In this document: positions 33,122-42,793 of the stretch, in pieces | How positions within the stretch are numbered: the stretch's first letter is position 1 | How the letters are laid out: every line of letters begins with the position of its first letter | Assembly (NCBI GenBank): GCA_947631765.1 | Contig: CANRMP010000001.1 | Location: 1-64,000, forward strand | Length of the DNA: 64,000 nucleotides | From: an uncultured Clostridia bacterium | GTDB taxonomy: Bacteria; Bacillota; Clostridia; Oscillospirales; CAG-272 | Direction of reading: 5' to 3' | Program-made: the position numbers and the translations under genes | Notes under the pieces: generated by a model | The model's input: only the letters and a program-made list of their open reading frames with translations | What the model was told of the DNA's origin: nothing | Database searches by the model: none

Positions 33122-34909
33122 TTAATCGTCACTTGTAACCGACAAGCCGAGCTCTGCCAAAGCTTTTTCCTCCATCGGAGCGGGGCATTTTGACATGGGC
33201 TCCGAGGCGTTTTGCACCTTCGGGAAGGCGATAACGTCACGCAGGGAGTCGGCTCCGAGCATGACCATGGCAAGTCGGTCAAGCCCCATTCCGCTTCCGC
33301 CGTGAGGGGGCGCGCCGTACTTATAAGCCTCAACAAGGAAGCCGAATTTTGCCTCGATTTCCTCGGGGGTAAGTCCGAGAGCCTTGAACATTTTTTCCTG
33401 GAGCTCCCAGTCGGTTATTCTAATTGAGCCGGAGAGCAGCTCCGTGCCGTTGAGAACCAGATCATAGGCTCTGGCGCGCACCGAGCCCGGGTCGCTTTCG
33501 AGGTAGGGCAGGCACTCTTCAAAGGGCATGGTGAAGGGGTGATGCATGGCGTCCCAGCTGTTTGTCTCTTCGTTCCATTCAAAGAAGGGAAATTCGGTTA
33601 TCCAAAGGAAATTGTAACCTTCGGGGATAAGGTCAAGCTGTTTTGCGATTTTAAGGCGAAGAGCGCCGAGAGTGGGCAGGGTCACGCGGTCATTGTCGGC
33701 GACAAAGAGAGCTACGTCGCCCTTGCTGCAGTCTATCTTGTCCATGATTTGCGTGAGTTCTTCGGGGGTCATGAATTTCGCAAAGGAGCAATTCGGGGTG
33801 TCTTCGGAAAATCTTATATAGGCAAGACCTTTTGCGCCGATACCCTTTGCGTGCTCGGCAAGCTTGTCTATATCCTTTCTTGAAATTCTTGCCGCCATAT
33901 TTTTAACAACTATGGCGCGCACGCTTCCTCCGTTTTGCACTGCGCCGGAAAAGACGGAAAATCCGCAATTTTTGACTATGTTCGAGATATCCTGAATCTC
34001 CATGCCGAATCTTGTATCCGGCTTGTCCGAGCCGAACCTTGTCATTGCCTCTTTATATGTCATGCGCGGTATGGGAAGGCTTATATTAACACCGAGTACC
34101 TCCTTAAAGAGGCGCTGCATCAGCCCTTCGTTCATTTCCATTATATCTTCCTGGGTTGCAAAGGACATTTCAAGGTCGATTTGAGTGAACTCGGGCTGGC
34201 GGTCGGCTCTGAGGTCCTCGTCACGAAAACAGCGCGCAATCTGAATATAGCGATCATACCCCGAAAGCATCAGAAGCTGTTTGTATATCTGCGGGGACTG
34301 AGGCAGTGCGTATGCACAGCCTTTATGAATACGCGAGGGGACAAGGTAGTCTCTGGCTCCTTCGGGAGTGGGCTTTATCATCATGGGAGTTTCTATTTCA
34401 ACAAAGCCGTTTTCATAAAAATATTCTCTTGCTATTTTTGCAATAATGTGCCTTGTCATGATATTTTTTTGCAGAGAGGGACGTCTTAGGTCAAGATATC
34501 TGTACTTTAAGGAGGTATCCTCCCCGATCTTGACGTTGTCGCTTATTTCAAAAGGAGGCGTCAGTGATCTTGAGAGAATTTTCATGCTCTCAACAAATAT
34601 TTCAATGTCTCCCGTCGCCATATTCGGATTTATCGCGCCCTCTCCTCTTTTTCGCACTGTTCCCTTGACAGAAAGGACCCATTCGCTCCTTACGGCAAAC
34701 GCCGCTTTAAAAAGCTCCTCATCGCTATTTGTGTCAAAGGCAAGCTGAACTATGCCGCTTCTGTCCCGAAGGTCAATAAAGATAAGCGAGCCGAGGTCTC
34801 TTTGCTTTTGCACCCAACCGCATACGGTAACTTTTTTACCGATATCGGAGGCGCCAAGCGTCCCGCAATAATTTGTTCTTTTATCCGAGTTGTTAAAAAA
34901 TTCAGCCAT
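33122..34909 (-). CDS. aspS: Aspartate-tRNA ligase
   Basis: The 595-residue class II synthetase that charges tRNA-Asp. The N-terminal OB-fold anticodon-binding domain (about 15-105) starts with GASDIGKKVTVCGWVQKQRD and RSGIVQLAFD. The class II motifs include RHIIAKIAREYFYENGFVEIETP, then FTQIDLEMSF, and finally GSGMGLDRLAMVMLG. The bacterial GAD insertion lies between about 290 and 410. Length is normal. Whether it also charges tRNA-Asn (non-discriminating) cannot be told. It begins 23 bases after hisS and ends at a terminator. Confidence 0.97.
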   Translation of the reverse strand: MAEFFNNSDKRTNYCGTLGASDIGKKVTVCGWVQKQRDLGSLIFIDLRDRSGIVQLAFDTNSDEELFKAAFAVRSEWVLSVKGTVRKRGEGAINPNMATGDIEIFVESMKILSRSLTPPFEISDNVKIGEDTSLKYRYLDLRRPSLQKNIMTRHIIAKIAREYFYENGFVEIETPMMIKPTPEGARDYLVPSRIHKGCAYALPQSPQIYKQLLMLSGYDRYIQIARCFRDEDLRADRQPEFTQIDLEMSFATQEDIMEMNEGLMQRLFKEVLGVNISLPIPRMTYKEAMTRFGSDKPDTRFGMEIQDISNIVKNCGFSVFSGAVQNGGSVRAIVVKNMAARISRKDIDKLAEHAKGIGAKGLAYIRFSEDTPNCSFAKFMTPEELTQIMDKIDCSKGDVALFVADNDRVTLPTLGALRLKIAKQLDLIPEGYNFLWITEFPFFEWNEETNSWDAMHHPFTMPFEECLPYLESDPGSVRARAYDLVLNGTELLSGSIRITDWELQEKMFKALGLTPEEIEAKFGFLVEAYKYGAPPHGGSGMGLDRLAMVMLGADSLRDVIAFPKVQNASEPMSKCPAPMEEKALAELGLSVTSDD

Positions 34910-34932
34910 TTTTTTGATAGTCCTTTCGTAAT

Positions 34933-36183
34933 TTACCGCTTATAAAGCTTTGATATGTTTTCGGCAAGGTCGCAAAGAGAAATTTCAAGTGCGCCGCCGT
35001 CCGACATGTTTTTAAGCGTCGCTTTGCCGCTTTGCAGCTCGTTGTCGCCAAGGACAAGGGTGAAGGCGGCGCCTATTTTATCGGCGTATTTCATTTGAGC
35101 CTTAAGACTTCTGCCTACCGTGTCGGTCTCGGCGTAAAGTCCCATGTTTCTAAGCTTTTGTATTTCTCCGATAGAGTATTTTGTCGCATTTTCTCCCATC
35201 GGTGCAATATAAAGCGCCGGTCCTTTTGCCTTTTCGGGAAGGACGACTGTCGGAAGCAGTCGGGTAATGCCGAGCGCAAAGCCGCAGGCGGGAAGATGAT
35301 TTCCGCCTATCTCCTCCATAAGCCCGTCATACCGTCCGCCGCCGCATATTGTTGACTGCGCCCCGATATCGTCGCATATAAACTCAAATACCGTCCTTGT
35401 GTAGTAGTCAAGTCCTCTTACAATAGAGGTGTCGATTGTATAACTGATATTCAGAGCTTCAAGATACTGCTTGAGCTTTTTAAAGTGATCTGCGCAGTCG
35501 GGGCAGAGGTTGTCTATTGCCTTTGGCGCGCCTTTTGAGATTTCTTTGCATATCGGCGACTTGCAGTCAAGTATTCTCATAGGGTTGCTTTCAAGACGGG
35601 AAAGGCAGGTGGGGCAGAGCTCTTCTTTTCTTGATGAAAAATATTCCTTTAGCTTGCCGTGATAGGTCGGTCGGCAGCTCGGACAGCCTATGGTGTTTAT
35701 GTGAAGGCGGACATTTTCGATTTTCAGCTCGCGTATCACTGCATCGGCAAGAGAAATGACCGTCGCGTCGGCTGCGGGTGAGGTTGAGCCGTACATTTCA
35801 ACGCCGAACTGGGAAAATTCCCGAAATCTACCCGCCTGGGGTTTTTCATGGCGGAAGCAGTTTATGATGTAGTAGTATTTAAGGGGCATGGCGTCTCCGT
35901 ATTTTCCGTTTTCGATGATAGCTCTTGCAACTCCCGCCGTACCCTCGGGTCTTAATGTGAAAGACGGACCGTCGCGGTCGATAAAGGTATACATTTCCTT
36001 TTGAACCACATCGGTGGTGCCGCCGACTCCTCTTGCAAATACCTCGGTGCTTTCAAAGGTCGGCGTTCTGATTTCGCCGAATCCGAAACGGTCGGCGACC
36101 TTTCGCACGGTGTTTTCAATATACTGTAATTTTTCTGTTATGTCGGGAAAAAAGTCTCCTGTTCCCTTGGGCTTTTGTATCAT
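34933..36183 (-). CDS. hisS: Histidine-tRNA ligase
   Basis: A 416-residue class II synthetase that charges tRNA-His. It starts MIQKPKGTGDFFPD, with motif 1 FGFGEIRTPTFESTEVFARGVG following, motif 2 as FRHEKPQAGRFREFSQFGVE (about 113-132), and the histidine-specific loops VRGLDYYTRTVFEF and CGGGRYDGLMEEIGG (about 255-300). The C-terminal anticodon-binding domain covers about 325-410. Upstream is a strong promoter on the same strand, and aspS follows closely, so hisS-aspS is an operon as in many Firmicutes. No T-box leader is visible: the space between promoter and start is too short. Confidence 0.97.
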   Translation of the reverse strand: MIQKPKGTGDFFPDITEKLQYIENTVRKVADRFGFGEIRTPTFESTEVFARGVGGTTDVVQKEMYTFIDRDGPSFTLRPEGTAGVARAIIENGKYGDAMPLKYYYIINCFRHEKPQAGRFREFSQFGVEMYGSTSPAADATVISLADAVIRELKIENVRLHINTIGCPSCRPTYHGKLKEYFSSRKEELCPTCLSRLESNPMRILDCKSPICKEISKGAPKAIDNLCPDCADHFKKLKQYLEALNISYTIDTSIVRGLDYYTRTVFEFICDDIGAQSTICGGGRYDGLMEEIGGNHLPACGFALGITRLLPTVVLPEKAKGPALYIAPMGENATKYSIGEIQKLRNMGLYAETDTVGRSLKAQMKYADKIGAAFTLVLGDNELQSGKATLKNMSDGGALEISLCDLAENISKLYKR

Positions 36184-36217
36184 GATAATAACATCCTTGA
36201 TTCTTATTTGATTTTAT

Positions 36218-36246
36218 ATTATAGCAAATATTTCATCCGATTTCAA
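36218..36246 (-). promoter_or_regulatory. SigA promoter for hisS-aspS
   Basis: Minus strand TTGAAA (36246-36241), 17-base spacer, TATAAT (36223-36218), 35 bases before hisS. Confidence 0.78.
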
Positions 36247-36330
36247 CACTTTTTTGTGTTTATCGGCGAGATATATATGAATTTTAAATATATTTTTTAT
36301 ATTTGTATGTACAAAAGGTTTTTCGTGTGA

Positions 36331-36336
36331 TATAAT
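36331..36336 (+). promoter_or_regulatory. Extended -10 element before miaB
   Basis: TATAAT at 36331-36336 preceded by TG one base upstream (an extended -10). No good -35 is visible. It lies 37 bases before the miaB start. Confidence 0.5.
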
Positions 36337-36372
36337 TATGCTTGTCTATTAAAATTCAAGTCGGGTAGAAGG

Positions 36373-37785
36373 ATGGCAAACAACTTTAAAATATCTGAAA
36401 GTGAAATACAAACGCAGTGCGAATACATGAAAAGGGTTGCCGCAATTGTCTCTCCTTTTTCGCCAAAGGCGCATATTCGCACTTACGGCTGTCAGCAGAA
36501 CGAGGCGGATTCGGAGCGTATTGCCGGCATGGCGGCAGAAATGGGCTACACTCTCACCGAAAACGTCGAAGAGGCTGATTTGATAATTGTCAACACCTGC
36601 GCGGTGCGGGAACACGCGGAGCTAAAAGCTCTGTCGGTAACCGGTCAATTCAAGCACCTCAAAGAAAAAAAGAAGTCTCTTGTTATCGGCATGTGCGGCT
36701 GTATGGTCTCTCAGGAGCATCGAAAAGAGGACATAAAGCAAAAATACCCCTATGTGGATTTCAGCTTCGGCACAAGTATGCTGTACCGTTTTCCGGAAAT
36801 ACTCTATACATGCCTTACAAAAAATAAGCGAGCCTTTTATTTGGATACTGCAAGCAGCGGAAATATTGCGGAAGGACTTCCGGTAGTTCGCGGCAGTGCG
36901 TTTAAGGCATGGGTGAGCGTGATGTACGGCTGCAACAACTTTTGTACATACTGTGTGGTGCCCTATGTGCGAGGCAGGGAACGAAGTCGGGAAAAAGAGA
37001 AAATTCTTCGTGAGGTTTCCTCACTTGCGGCAAGCGGCTACAGGGAAATAACTCTTTTGGGGCAGAACGTCAACTCCTATGGCAAGGATTTGTACGGGGA
37101 TTCATACGACTTTGCCGACCTGCTAAGCGATGTGTGCAAAATTGACGGAGAGTTCATGGTGCGCTTTATGACAAGCCACCCGAAGGACGCCTCAAAAAAG
37201 CTGATAGATACTATGGCTGAAAATGATAAGGTTGCAAAACAGTTTCACCTTCCGCTCCAGTCGGGCAGTAACAAAATCTTAAAAGCCATGAATCGGGTCT
37301 ATACGAAAGAAAAGTATCTTGAGCTTGTGGAGTATATGAGGCGCAAAATGCCCGATATCTCAATAACAACAGATATCATAGTCGGCTTTCCGGGCGAGAG
37401 CGAGGAGGATTTTCTTGAAACGCTTGACGCACTTGAAAAGGTCAGGTACGACAATATTTTCTCATTTCTCTATTCTCCGAGAAAGGGAACGCCGGCGGCA
37501 GGCATGGAAAACACCGTGCCTTCGGATGTGAAAAACGAGCGGTTTGAGAGGATGCTCAAATTGCAGAACGAAATATCAAACGGCAAAAATCAGGCATATG
37601 TGAACACAGTGCAAAGGGTGCTTGTCGAGGGCAGAAGCAAGACGGATACCACAAGACTCACAGGCAGAAACGAAAAGAACCGTCTTATCCACTTTGAGGG
37701 CGACGACTCGCTTATCGGAAATATGGCGGACATACTTGTTGAAAGAGCGGACACCTATGCTCTTTACGGAAAACTTGTAAAATAA
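36373..37785 (+). CDS. miaB: tRNA-2-methylthio-N6-dimethylallyladenosine synthase MiaB
   Basis: A 470-residue radical SAM methylthiotransferase that converts i6A37 to ms2i6A37 in tRNA. The N-terminal UPF0004 domain supplies the auxiliary cluster Cys residues (YGCQQNEADSE, NTCAVREHAE, GMCGCM). The radical SAM triad is YGCNNFCTYCVVPYVRGRER near residue 190. A TRAM domain ends the protein (about 400-470). The AGAAGG upstream touches the ATG, so the ribosome site is unusual, but no better start exists. The next gene is a YlbF/YmcA-like protein, the same order as miaB-ymcA in B. subtilis. Confidence 0.95.
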   Translation: MANNFKISESEIQTQCEYMKRVAAIVSPFSPKAHIRTYGCQQNEADSERIAGMAAEMGYTLTENVEEADLIIVNTCAVREHAELKALSVTGQFKHLKEKKKSLVIGMCGCMVSQEHRKEDIKQKYPYVDFSFGTSMLYRFPEILYTCLTKNKRAFYLDTASSGNIAEGLPVVRGSAFKAWVSVMYGCNNFCTYCVVPYVRGRERSREKEKILREVSSLAASGYREITLLGQNVNSYGKDLYGDSYDFADLLSDVCKIDGEFMVRFMTSHPKDASKKLIDTMAENDKVAKQFHLPLQSGSNKILKAMNRVYTKEKYLELVEYMRRKMPDISITTDIIVGFPGESEEDFLETLDALEKVRYDNIFSFLYSPRKGTPAAGMENTVPSDVKNERFERMLKLQNEISNGKNQAYVNTVQRVLVEGRSKTDTTRLTGRNEKNRLIHFEGDDSLIGNMADILVERADTYALYGKLVK

Positions 37786-37806
37786 GAGGTACGAAAGGAA
37801 ATAAAA

Positions 37807-38193
37807 ATGGAAATACTTGAAATGGCAGCAGCTATCGGGCTGAGAATTAAGGAAACGCCCGAGGCGGTAAGATACGAAAAGGCAAAAAAAGAATATGAGG
37901 GCTGTAAGGAGATAAACATGGCTCTCATGGAATACGAGATACAACAGCAGGTGATAGAGCATCAGAAAAACGCCGAGGAATTTGACCCTCAGCTTATTGA
38001 AAACGTCAACGCACGTATTGACGCCCTTTATAAGACAATTACCGAGCATCCGCTCTTTATCGAGTTCGAGCAGGCGCAAGCGGCGCTCAACGATATTATA
38101 AAGAGCGTAAATCAGACGATAGTCGAGCAGATATCGGGCAAAAAGCCCGCCTCCTGCACTCATGACTGCTCAAGCTGTAAGGGATGCGGCTGA
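37807..38193 (+). CDS. YlbF/YmcA-family protein with Cys-rich tail
   Basis: A 128-residue helical protein of the family that includes RicA (YmcA) and RicF (YlbF), parts of the Ric complex that affects RNase Y activity, sporulation and biofilm formation. The main body (about 10-110) is the usual helical YlbF fold: LRIKETPEAVRYEKAKKEYE and PLFIEFEQAQAALNDIIKSV. The C-terminus ends CTHDCSSCKGCG, four Cys residues that could bind the [4Fe-4S] cluster reported for the Ric proteins. Synteny behind miaB favours the YmcA branch. ATG 37807 has AAAGGA. A hairpin terminator follows. Confidence 0.85.
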   Translation: MEILEMAAAIGLRIKETPEAVRYEKAKKEYEGCKEINMALMEYEIQQQVIEHQKNAEEFDPQLIENVNARIDALYKTITEHPLFIEFEQAQAALNDIIKSVNQTIVEQISGKKPASCTHDCSSCKGCG

Positions 38194-38242
38194 AAAAGCG
38201 CAAAATATTAAAATAATAAATAAGGTACAAATAAAATCAAAA

Positions 38243-38272
38243 GCGGCGGCAGGGAGAAATCCTTGCCGCCGC
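38243..38272. terminator. GC-rich hairpin between convergent genes
   Basis: GCGGCGGCAGGG (38243-38254), loop AGAAAT, CCTTGCCGCCGC (38261-38272), a 12-bp stem with one wobble. It ends both the ylbF-type gene and the leftward PH-domain gene. Confidence 0.7.
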
Positions 38273-38297
38273 GGCTTGTGACTTTTGCACTTTGAGT

Positions 38298-39512
38298 TTA
38301 TCTTTTTGGAACTTGGTAGTTTTCGGACATTTCCACGTCGACGTTTTTCACACGAATAGACCTTCCGGTCTTTCCGAACACCCTGACGCTGAAATTCACA
38401 AAGCCGCGCCGTTTTTTTGCGGTAGTGCCATAGGAGGAGACAGACTCCATCATACTGTTGCGTATGAGCGTGCTTTTGTGAAAATAACCGCCGTTTGAAA
38501 TGTACGTTATGTCTTTTGTATAGCACATTTGCGAGTTTTTATAAAGCAGCAGGGCGTTAAGAAGCAGAACTGCCCAAAAAATCAGGGCGACAATTATCCA
38601 GCCGTAGCCGAAAAACGGGGAGAGTGCAAGAGGAATAAGGGGAATAAGCATCGTCCAGTGCAGGAGAAAATAGCAAAGAGTCCTTTTGCCTCTTTCGAGA
38701 TTTTTCAGGGAAAACTCGGGCAAAAGTACCGATATCACCTTTTCTATTTTTGAATTTGTGACAAAGGGAAGAATCGTGTCGCTCTTCATGAAAAAAGCGT
38801 TGTACCCGACGGCATATATGCGAAGCAGTCCGCATCCGAAAAGCTGCATAAGAGGCGTTTGAGAGTATTCGGCAATTGCTATTCTTTCAACCGGAATGTA
38901 GATTTTTCTCTGAGTCAGTATCCCGTATTCAAAGCATATGGCGTCTTTGTTTCGGGTTGCGGTGTACCTGTAATACTTGATAAACTGCACAAGCACGCCT
39001 CCGGTTATTGCCCAAAGCCATATTATCGCCTGCGGCAGGGCAAGGGACATTATAAGCGCGCTGAAAACCAGCGTTTTTCTGAATGCATAGTCGCGTATTT
39101 GTTCCGTGGTCTCGGGAGTTAAATATTTATTTCCGAAAAGTATGGCAAGCGCCCATACGGCGACAAGCAGAACAAAATACCATATAACCCGCGTTTGAAG
39201 CAGGGATTTTTTTAAAAGCTCTTTGTTTGTGACGCGTACTTTTGTCCGCTCGTTTCCGCTTTTTGTGAAGCCCTTGCACAGCTTTTCGGCAAAGGATTTG
39301 GGTATTCCGAGAAGAGTGAAGGCGTTGCTTGAGGATATGACCGTCAGATTGCATCTTTTGAAGGCTGAGAGAATTATATTTGAGTTGATTGAGGCGCACT
39401 CTATTCTCTGCGTGCTGACACTCATGCACTTTTCAAAAAAGAAATTGCGTATAATTTCTATTCTGTTTTCATAAAAACGGTATTTCCATATCAAAAACGA
39501 TGTTTCAGTCAT
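38298..39512 (-). CDS. Bacterial PH domain (YdbT-like) membrane protein
   Basis: A 404-residue membrane protein of the bPH_2/YdbS-YdbT type. An incomplete bacterial PH domain is visible at about 10-75 (SVSTQRIECASINSNIILSA), two membrane segments at about 110-175, a full bPH_2 domain at about 180-265 (VERIAIAEYSQTPLMQLFGC and GYNAFFMKSDTILPFV), two more membrane segments at about 285-325, and a third PH-like part to the end. In B. subtilis YdbST is linked to resistance against antimicrobial peptides. Only one gene of the pair is here. It begins 22 bases after mutS2 on the same strand. Confidence 0.72.
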   Translation of the reverse strand: MTETSFLIWKYRFYENRIEIIRNFFFEKCMSVSTQRIECASINSNIILSAFKRCNLTVISSSNAFTLLGIPKSFAEKLCKGFTKSGNERTKVRVTNKELLKKSLLQTRVIWYFVLLVAVWALAILFGNKYLTPETTEQIRDYAFRKTLVFSALIMSLALPQAIIWLWAITGGVLVQFIKYYRYTATRNKDAICFEYGILTQRKIYIPVERIAIAEYSQTPLMQLFGCGLLRIYAVGYNAFFMKSDTILPFVTNSKIEKVISVLLPEFSLKNLERGKRTLCYFLLHWTMLIPLIPLALSPFFGYGWIIVALIFWAVLLLNALLLYKNSQMCYTKDITYISNGGYFHKSTLIRNSMMESVSSYGTTAKKRRGFVNFSVRVFGKTGRSIRVKNVDVEMSENYQVPKR

Positions 39513-39534
39513 ATTTTTTTCCTTGGATAATTAG

Positions 39535-41934
39535 TTATTTGAGCTCGACCACAGTAACTCCGCCGTCTCCCTCGCCGAACGCTCCGATTCTGAATGAGGC
39601 GATTCTGTTATCGGTGCGGAAGACTTCCCAAAGGTAGCGCCTTAGCGCTCCTGTACCCTTGCCGTGAATCACCCTTACAGTGTGCATTCCTGCAAGAATT
39701 GCATTGTCAAAATACCTGTCAAGCATAAAAGCGGCTTCCTCTCCGGTCTTTCCCCGAAGGTCGATTTCGGGTGAGAAGTGCTGAACCGTTCCCGTGGCTG
39801 AGGCGGAATAAGCCTCTTTTGCCTTTTTCTTTTGACTGCTGTCCTTTTTTGTCTCGATATCGCACAAGAGCATGAGATTTGAAAGGCTTGTCTTCATGCG
39901 GATATTTCCGGTTCTTATCATGACAAAGCCGTCTTTGTCCGGTTCGGTCGTCACTGTCCCTTTTTTGTTTATGTTAATAAGGCGTACCTCGTCCCCTTTG
40001 ACTATAGGCCGTGAGGGAGTGTAATTTATCGCCGCTTTTTCGTCTACAGGGTCGATGTCATCATAGCTTTCCGAAAGTGTTCGTCTTATGTTTCGTCTTG
40101 CCTCTTCAAGCTCCTTTGCGTAATTTTCGCTGTCCTTTGCCTTTTTCGCTCTCTCCAGCTCGCCCATTACAAAGTCGCTTGCGGCTCGTGCGCTTTCTAT
40201 CATGCGGCGCGCCTGTTCTGCCGCCTTGTCCCTCTCTTTTATCGCTTTTTCAATATCCGACTTGTATTCAAGCTCAGCCTTTTTGTAAAGCTCCTCGCGG
40301 CTCTGCCTGAGCTTTTCCGCCTCAGCAAGCTTCTTTTCCGCTTCCTGACGCTGTTTTTCAAGAGTGTCAATGACCTCTTCAAAACGCTTGCTCTCGGGAG
40401 ATACAAGCTTTGCGGCGCGGTCGATTACAAGGCGTGAGAGCCCGAGCCTTTCGGAAATGGCAAAGGCATTTGACTTTCCTGGAGCGCCGATTATAAGTCG
40501 GTATGTGGGGGAGAGGGTGTCAATGTCAAATTCACACGCGGCGTTTGACACGCCCGGGGTGTCAATTGCATACATCTTCACCTCGGCGTAATGGGTGGTG
40601 GCGGCGCACAACGCCCCCTTTTCTCTGGTGCTTTCTATAATTGCCACGGCAAGAGCCGCGCCCTCCACGGGGTCTGTGCCGGCTCCGAGCTCGTCATAGA
40701 GCACCAAGGAATTTTTGTCCGCCTTATCGAGAATTTTTACAATATTCGTCATATGTGCCGAGAAGGTGGAAAGAGACTGCTCGATTGACTGCTCGTCCCC
40801 GATATCGGGCAGTACCTTCTCAAATATTCTGATTTTCGAACCGTCGCCGGCGGGAATGTGAAGTCCCGACTGCGCCATAAGTGTGAAAAGTCCGAGCGTT
40901 TTGAGTGCAACCGTCTTGCCTCCGGTGTTGGGACCGGTTATAATAAGCGTGTCAAAGCTTCCTCCCAGTCGTATGTCAACCGGGACTACCTTGTCTGACC
41001 TTAACAGCGGGTGCCTTGCCGCTTTTATGTCAATTAAAGAGTCGCAGGTGACCATAGGCTCAACGCCCTTCATTTTCCAAGAAAGCTCCGACCTTGCGAA
41101 TATATAGGCGATAAGGGTCACATTTCGGTAATTTGAAATGAGAGTGTTTGCAAAGCGGGCAACGCTGTCGGAAAGAGTGTAGAGTATTCTTTCGATTTCT
41201 TTCTTTTCGGCAACCTCAAGCTCCCTCAGCTCATTGTTTGCCTCTACAACGGCAAGCGGCTCGATAAACATTGTGGCGCCCGTGGAGGAGGTGTCGTGAA
41301 CAAGTCCTTTTATCTCGTTTTTGTGTTCTGCCTTAACGGGAATCACATACCGACCTTCTCTTATTGTCACTATGTTTTCCTGAAGATATTTTGAATATTG
41401 CTCGGCGGTGATGTACTTTTGAAGGGTTTCGCGTATTTTGTTGTTTGTAAGTCTTATGGCGCGCCTTGTCTGTGCAAGAGCGGGACTTGCGTCGTCCGCA
41501 ATGATGTCCTCGGAAATTATTATCCTTCTTATCTCGCTTGAAAGCGCTTTGTTTGGCGTCAGTCTTTGAAATATCTCTTCAAGAGAGCCGAGGTCTGTGT
41601 TCTTTCCCGAGGAATAATCGATAAGCGTCGATACGCTCTCAAGCAGCGATGCCACGTCAAGTAGCTCGCCTGTGGTGAGCATTGCGCCCTTTTCGGCTCT
41701 GTCGACAGAGCCGGTTATATCCTTCACGTTTCCGAAAAAGGGCGCGCCCTTTTCGGCGCTGAGCCGTTTTGCGGTTGTGGTTTGAGATAGCTTTGTCCTT
41801 ATGTGCGTCTCGTCGTCGTCGGGAAGGGTGGCAAGAGCCATTTCCTTGGCTCCCTCCGTCATGGCGCACTCGGCAAGCATTTCAAGTATTTTGTTGTATT
41901 CAAGTGTTTTTATTGCTTTATCGTAATCATGCAT
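39535..41934 (-). CDS. mutS2: MutS2 endonuclease/ATPase
   Basis: A 799-residue MutS-like ATPase. Known roles in Firmicutes are recombination control and rescue of collided ribosomes (splitting). The core and clamp helices span about 30-310, the ATPase domain has Walker A as ITGPNTGGKTVALKTL near 330 and LYDELGAGTDPVEGAALAVA near 405, a long coiled coil follows (about 520-640), and the C-terminal Smr nuclease-like domain is present with DLRGKTGEEAAFMLDRYFD and VRVIHGKGTGALR. Length and domain order are normal. ATG 41934 has AAGGT. It follows recO on the same strand after 47 bases. Confidence 0.95.
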   Translation of the reverse strand: MHDYDKAIKTLEYNKILEMLAECAMTEGAKEMALATLPDDDETHIRTKLSQTTTAKRLSAEKGAPFFGNVKDITGSVDRAEKGAMLTTGELLDVASLLESVSTLIDYSSGKNTDLGSLEEIFQRLTPNKALSSEIRRIIISEDIIADDASPALAQTRRAIRLTNNKIRETLQKYITAEQYSKYLQENIVTIREGRYVIPVKAEHKNEIKGLVHDTSSTGATMFIEPLAVVEANNELRELEVAEKKEIERILYTLSDSVARFANTLISNYRNVTLIAYIFARSELSWKMKGVEPMVTCDSLIDIKAARHPLLRSDKVVPVDIRLGGSFDTLIITGPNTGGKTVALKTLGLFTLMAQSGLHIPAGDGSKIRIFEKVLPDIGDEQSIEQSLSTFSAHMTNIVKILDKADKNSLVLYDELGAGTDPVEGAALAVAIIESTREKGALCAATTHYAEVKMYAIDTPGVSNAACEFDIDTLSPTYRLIIGAPGKSNAFAISERLGLSRLVIDRAAKLVSPESKRFEEVIDTLEKQRQEAEKKLAEAEKLRQSREELYKKAELEYKSDIEKAIKERDKAAEQARRMIESARAASDFVMGELERAKKAKDSENYAKELEEARRNIRRTLSESYDDIDPVDEKAAINYTPSRPIVKGDEVRLININKKGTVTTEPDKDGFVMIRTGNIRMKTSLSNLMLLCDIETKKDSSQKKKAKEAYSASATGTVQHFSPEIDLRGKTGEEAAFMLDRYFDNAILAGMHTVRVIHGKGTGALRRYLWEVFRTDNRIASFRIGAFGEGDGGVTVVELK

Positions 41935-41981
41935 AATATTGTACCTTAAATTTTAAACTCCGGTTTGTTAAAAGTTGTTTG

Positions 41982-42746
41982 TCAAAGACCGAGAGAACGG
42001 TAAAATTTCAGTGAGTCAAAATCGGTTTTTTCAAGGTGGGAAAGCAGGTATCTCTCGCATACCGAGGAAAATTCGGCGGTGTTTTTTTCATCAAGCGAAA
42101 AGGAAAATATTCTTTTTGGCGGCGCGCTTATTACATAGCGCATCGCGGCAAGCACATTTTCGCAAAGCTCAATATAAATTGCGTTCTCTGTTGTCGGAAA
42201 TTCCGCAAGGCAGCTTTTGCAAATAAGCCTGCCTCCGGTAAGGTCGATAAAGGCGGCGGCTGTTTCCCTGCCGCAGACCTCACATTCCGAAAGATCTGGC
42301 ATAAATCCGATTATAGAGGCAAGCCGAAGCTCAAAACAGCCCTTTATGTGGCTGTTTTCCCTTTGGGAACGCGCGAGCATAAAAAGAGTGTTGAGGGCAA
42401 GGGACAGCACGCTGTTGTCGTATTCCCCCTCAATGCTCACTTCCTCTGTAACCTCGGTTACATATTGGGCAAGCACGAGCTTTTCTATATTCTCCCGTAT
42501 GCCGTAGAAGCTCTCGATAAGCTCGGCTTCTTTTAGATAGTATTTGCCGTTTCTGACACTTACCGTAAACTCAACATAGCAAAAAAGCTGTGTGGACGCC
42601 AAGCGGCGGCTTTTAATATTTCTCACACCCTTGCAGGAAACAAGAACCTTTCCGATGTTTTCGGCAAGGACTGTAAGGAGCTTGTCGTTTTCACCGAGCA
42701 GTGTTTCGCGCAGAACCAGCGCCTTAAAGGTCGCCTCTTCGTTCAT
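41982..42746 (-). CDS. recO: DNA repair protein RecO
   Basis: A 254-residue recombination mediator that helps load RecA with RecF and RecR. The N-terminal OB-fold (about 1-80) begins FKALVLRETLLGENDKLLTV, typical of the family. A zinc-binding pair CEVCG and CKSC (about 150-180) follows in the helical C-terminal domain. Length equals that of B. subtilis RecO (255). It follows era in the same operon, as in most Firmicutes. Confidence 0.93.
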   Translation of the reverse strand: MNEEATFKALVLRETLLGENDKLLTVLAENIGKVLVSCKGVRNIKSRRLASTQLFCYVEFTVSVRNGKYYLKEAELIESFYGIRENIEKLVLAQYVTEVTEEVSIEGEYDNSVLSLALNTLFMLARSQRENSHIKGCFELRLASIIGFMPDLSECEVCGRETAAAFIDLTGGRLICKSCLAEFPTTENAIYIELCENVLAAMRYVISAPPKRIFSFSLDEKNTAEFSSVCERYLLSHLEKTDFDSLKFYRSLGL

Positions 42747-42793
42747 TTTGCCCTTTCTACCTTGCCTTTCTTTCTTTTTGCATTTGTCTCGCC

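Noticed and set aside
34933-36240. T-box leader before hisS-aspS
   Set aside because: Only about 35 bases separate the promoter from the hisS start, too short for a T-box.
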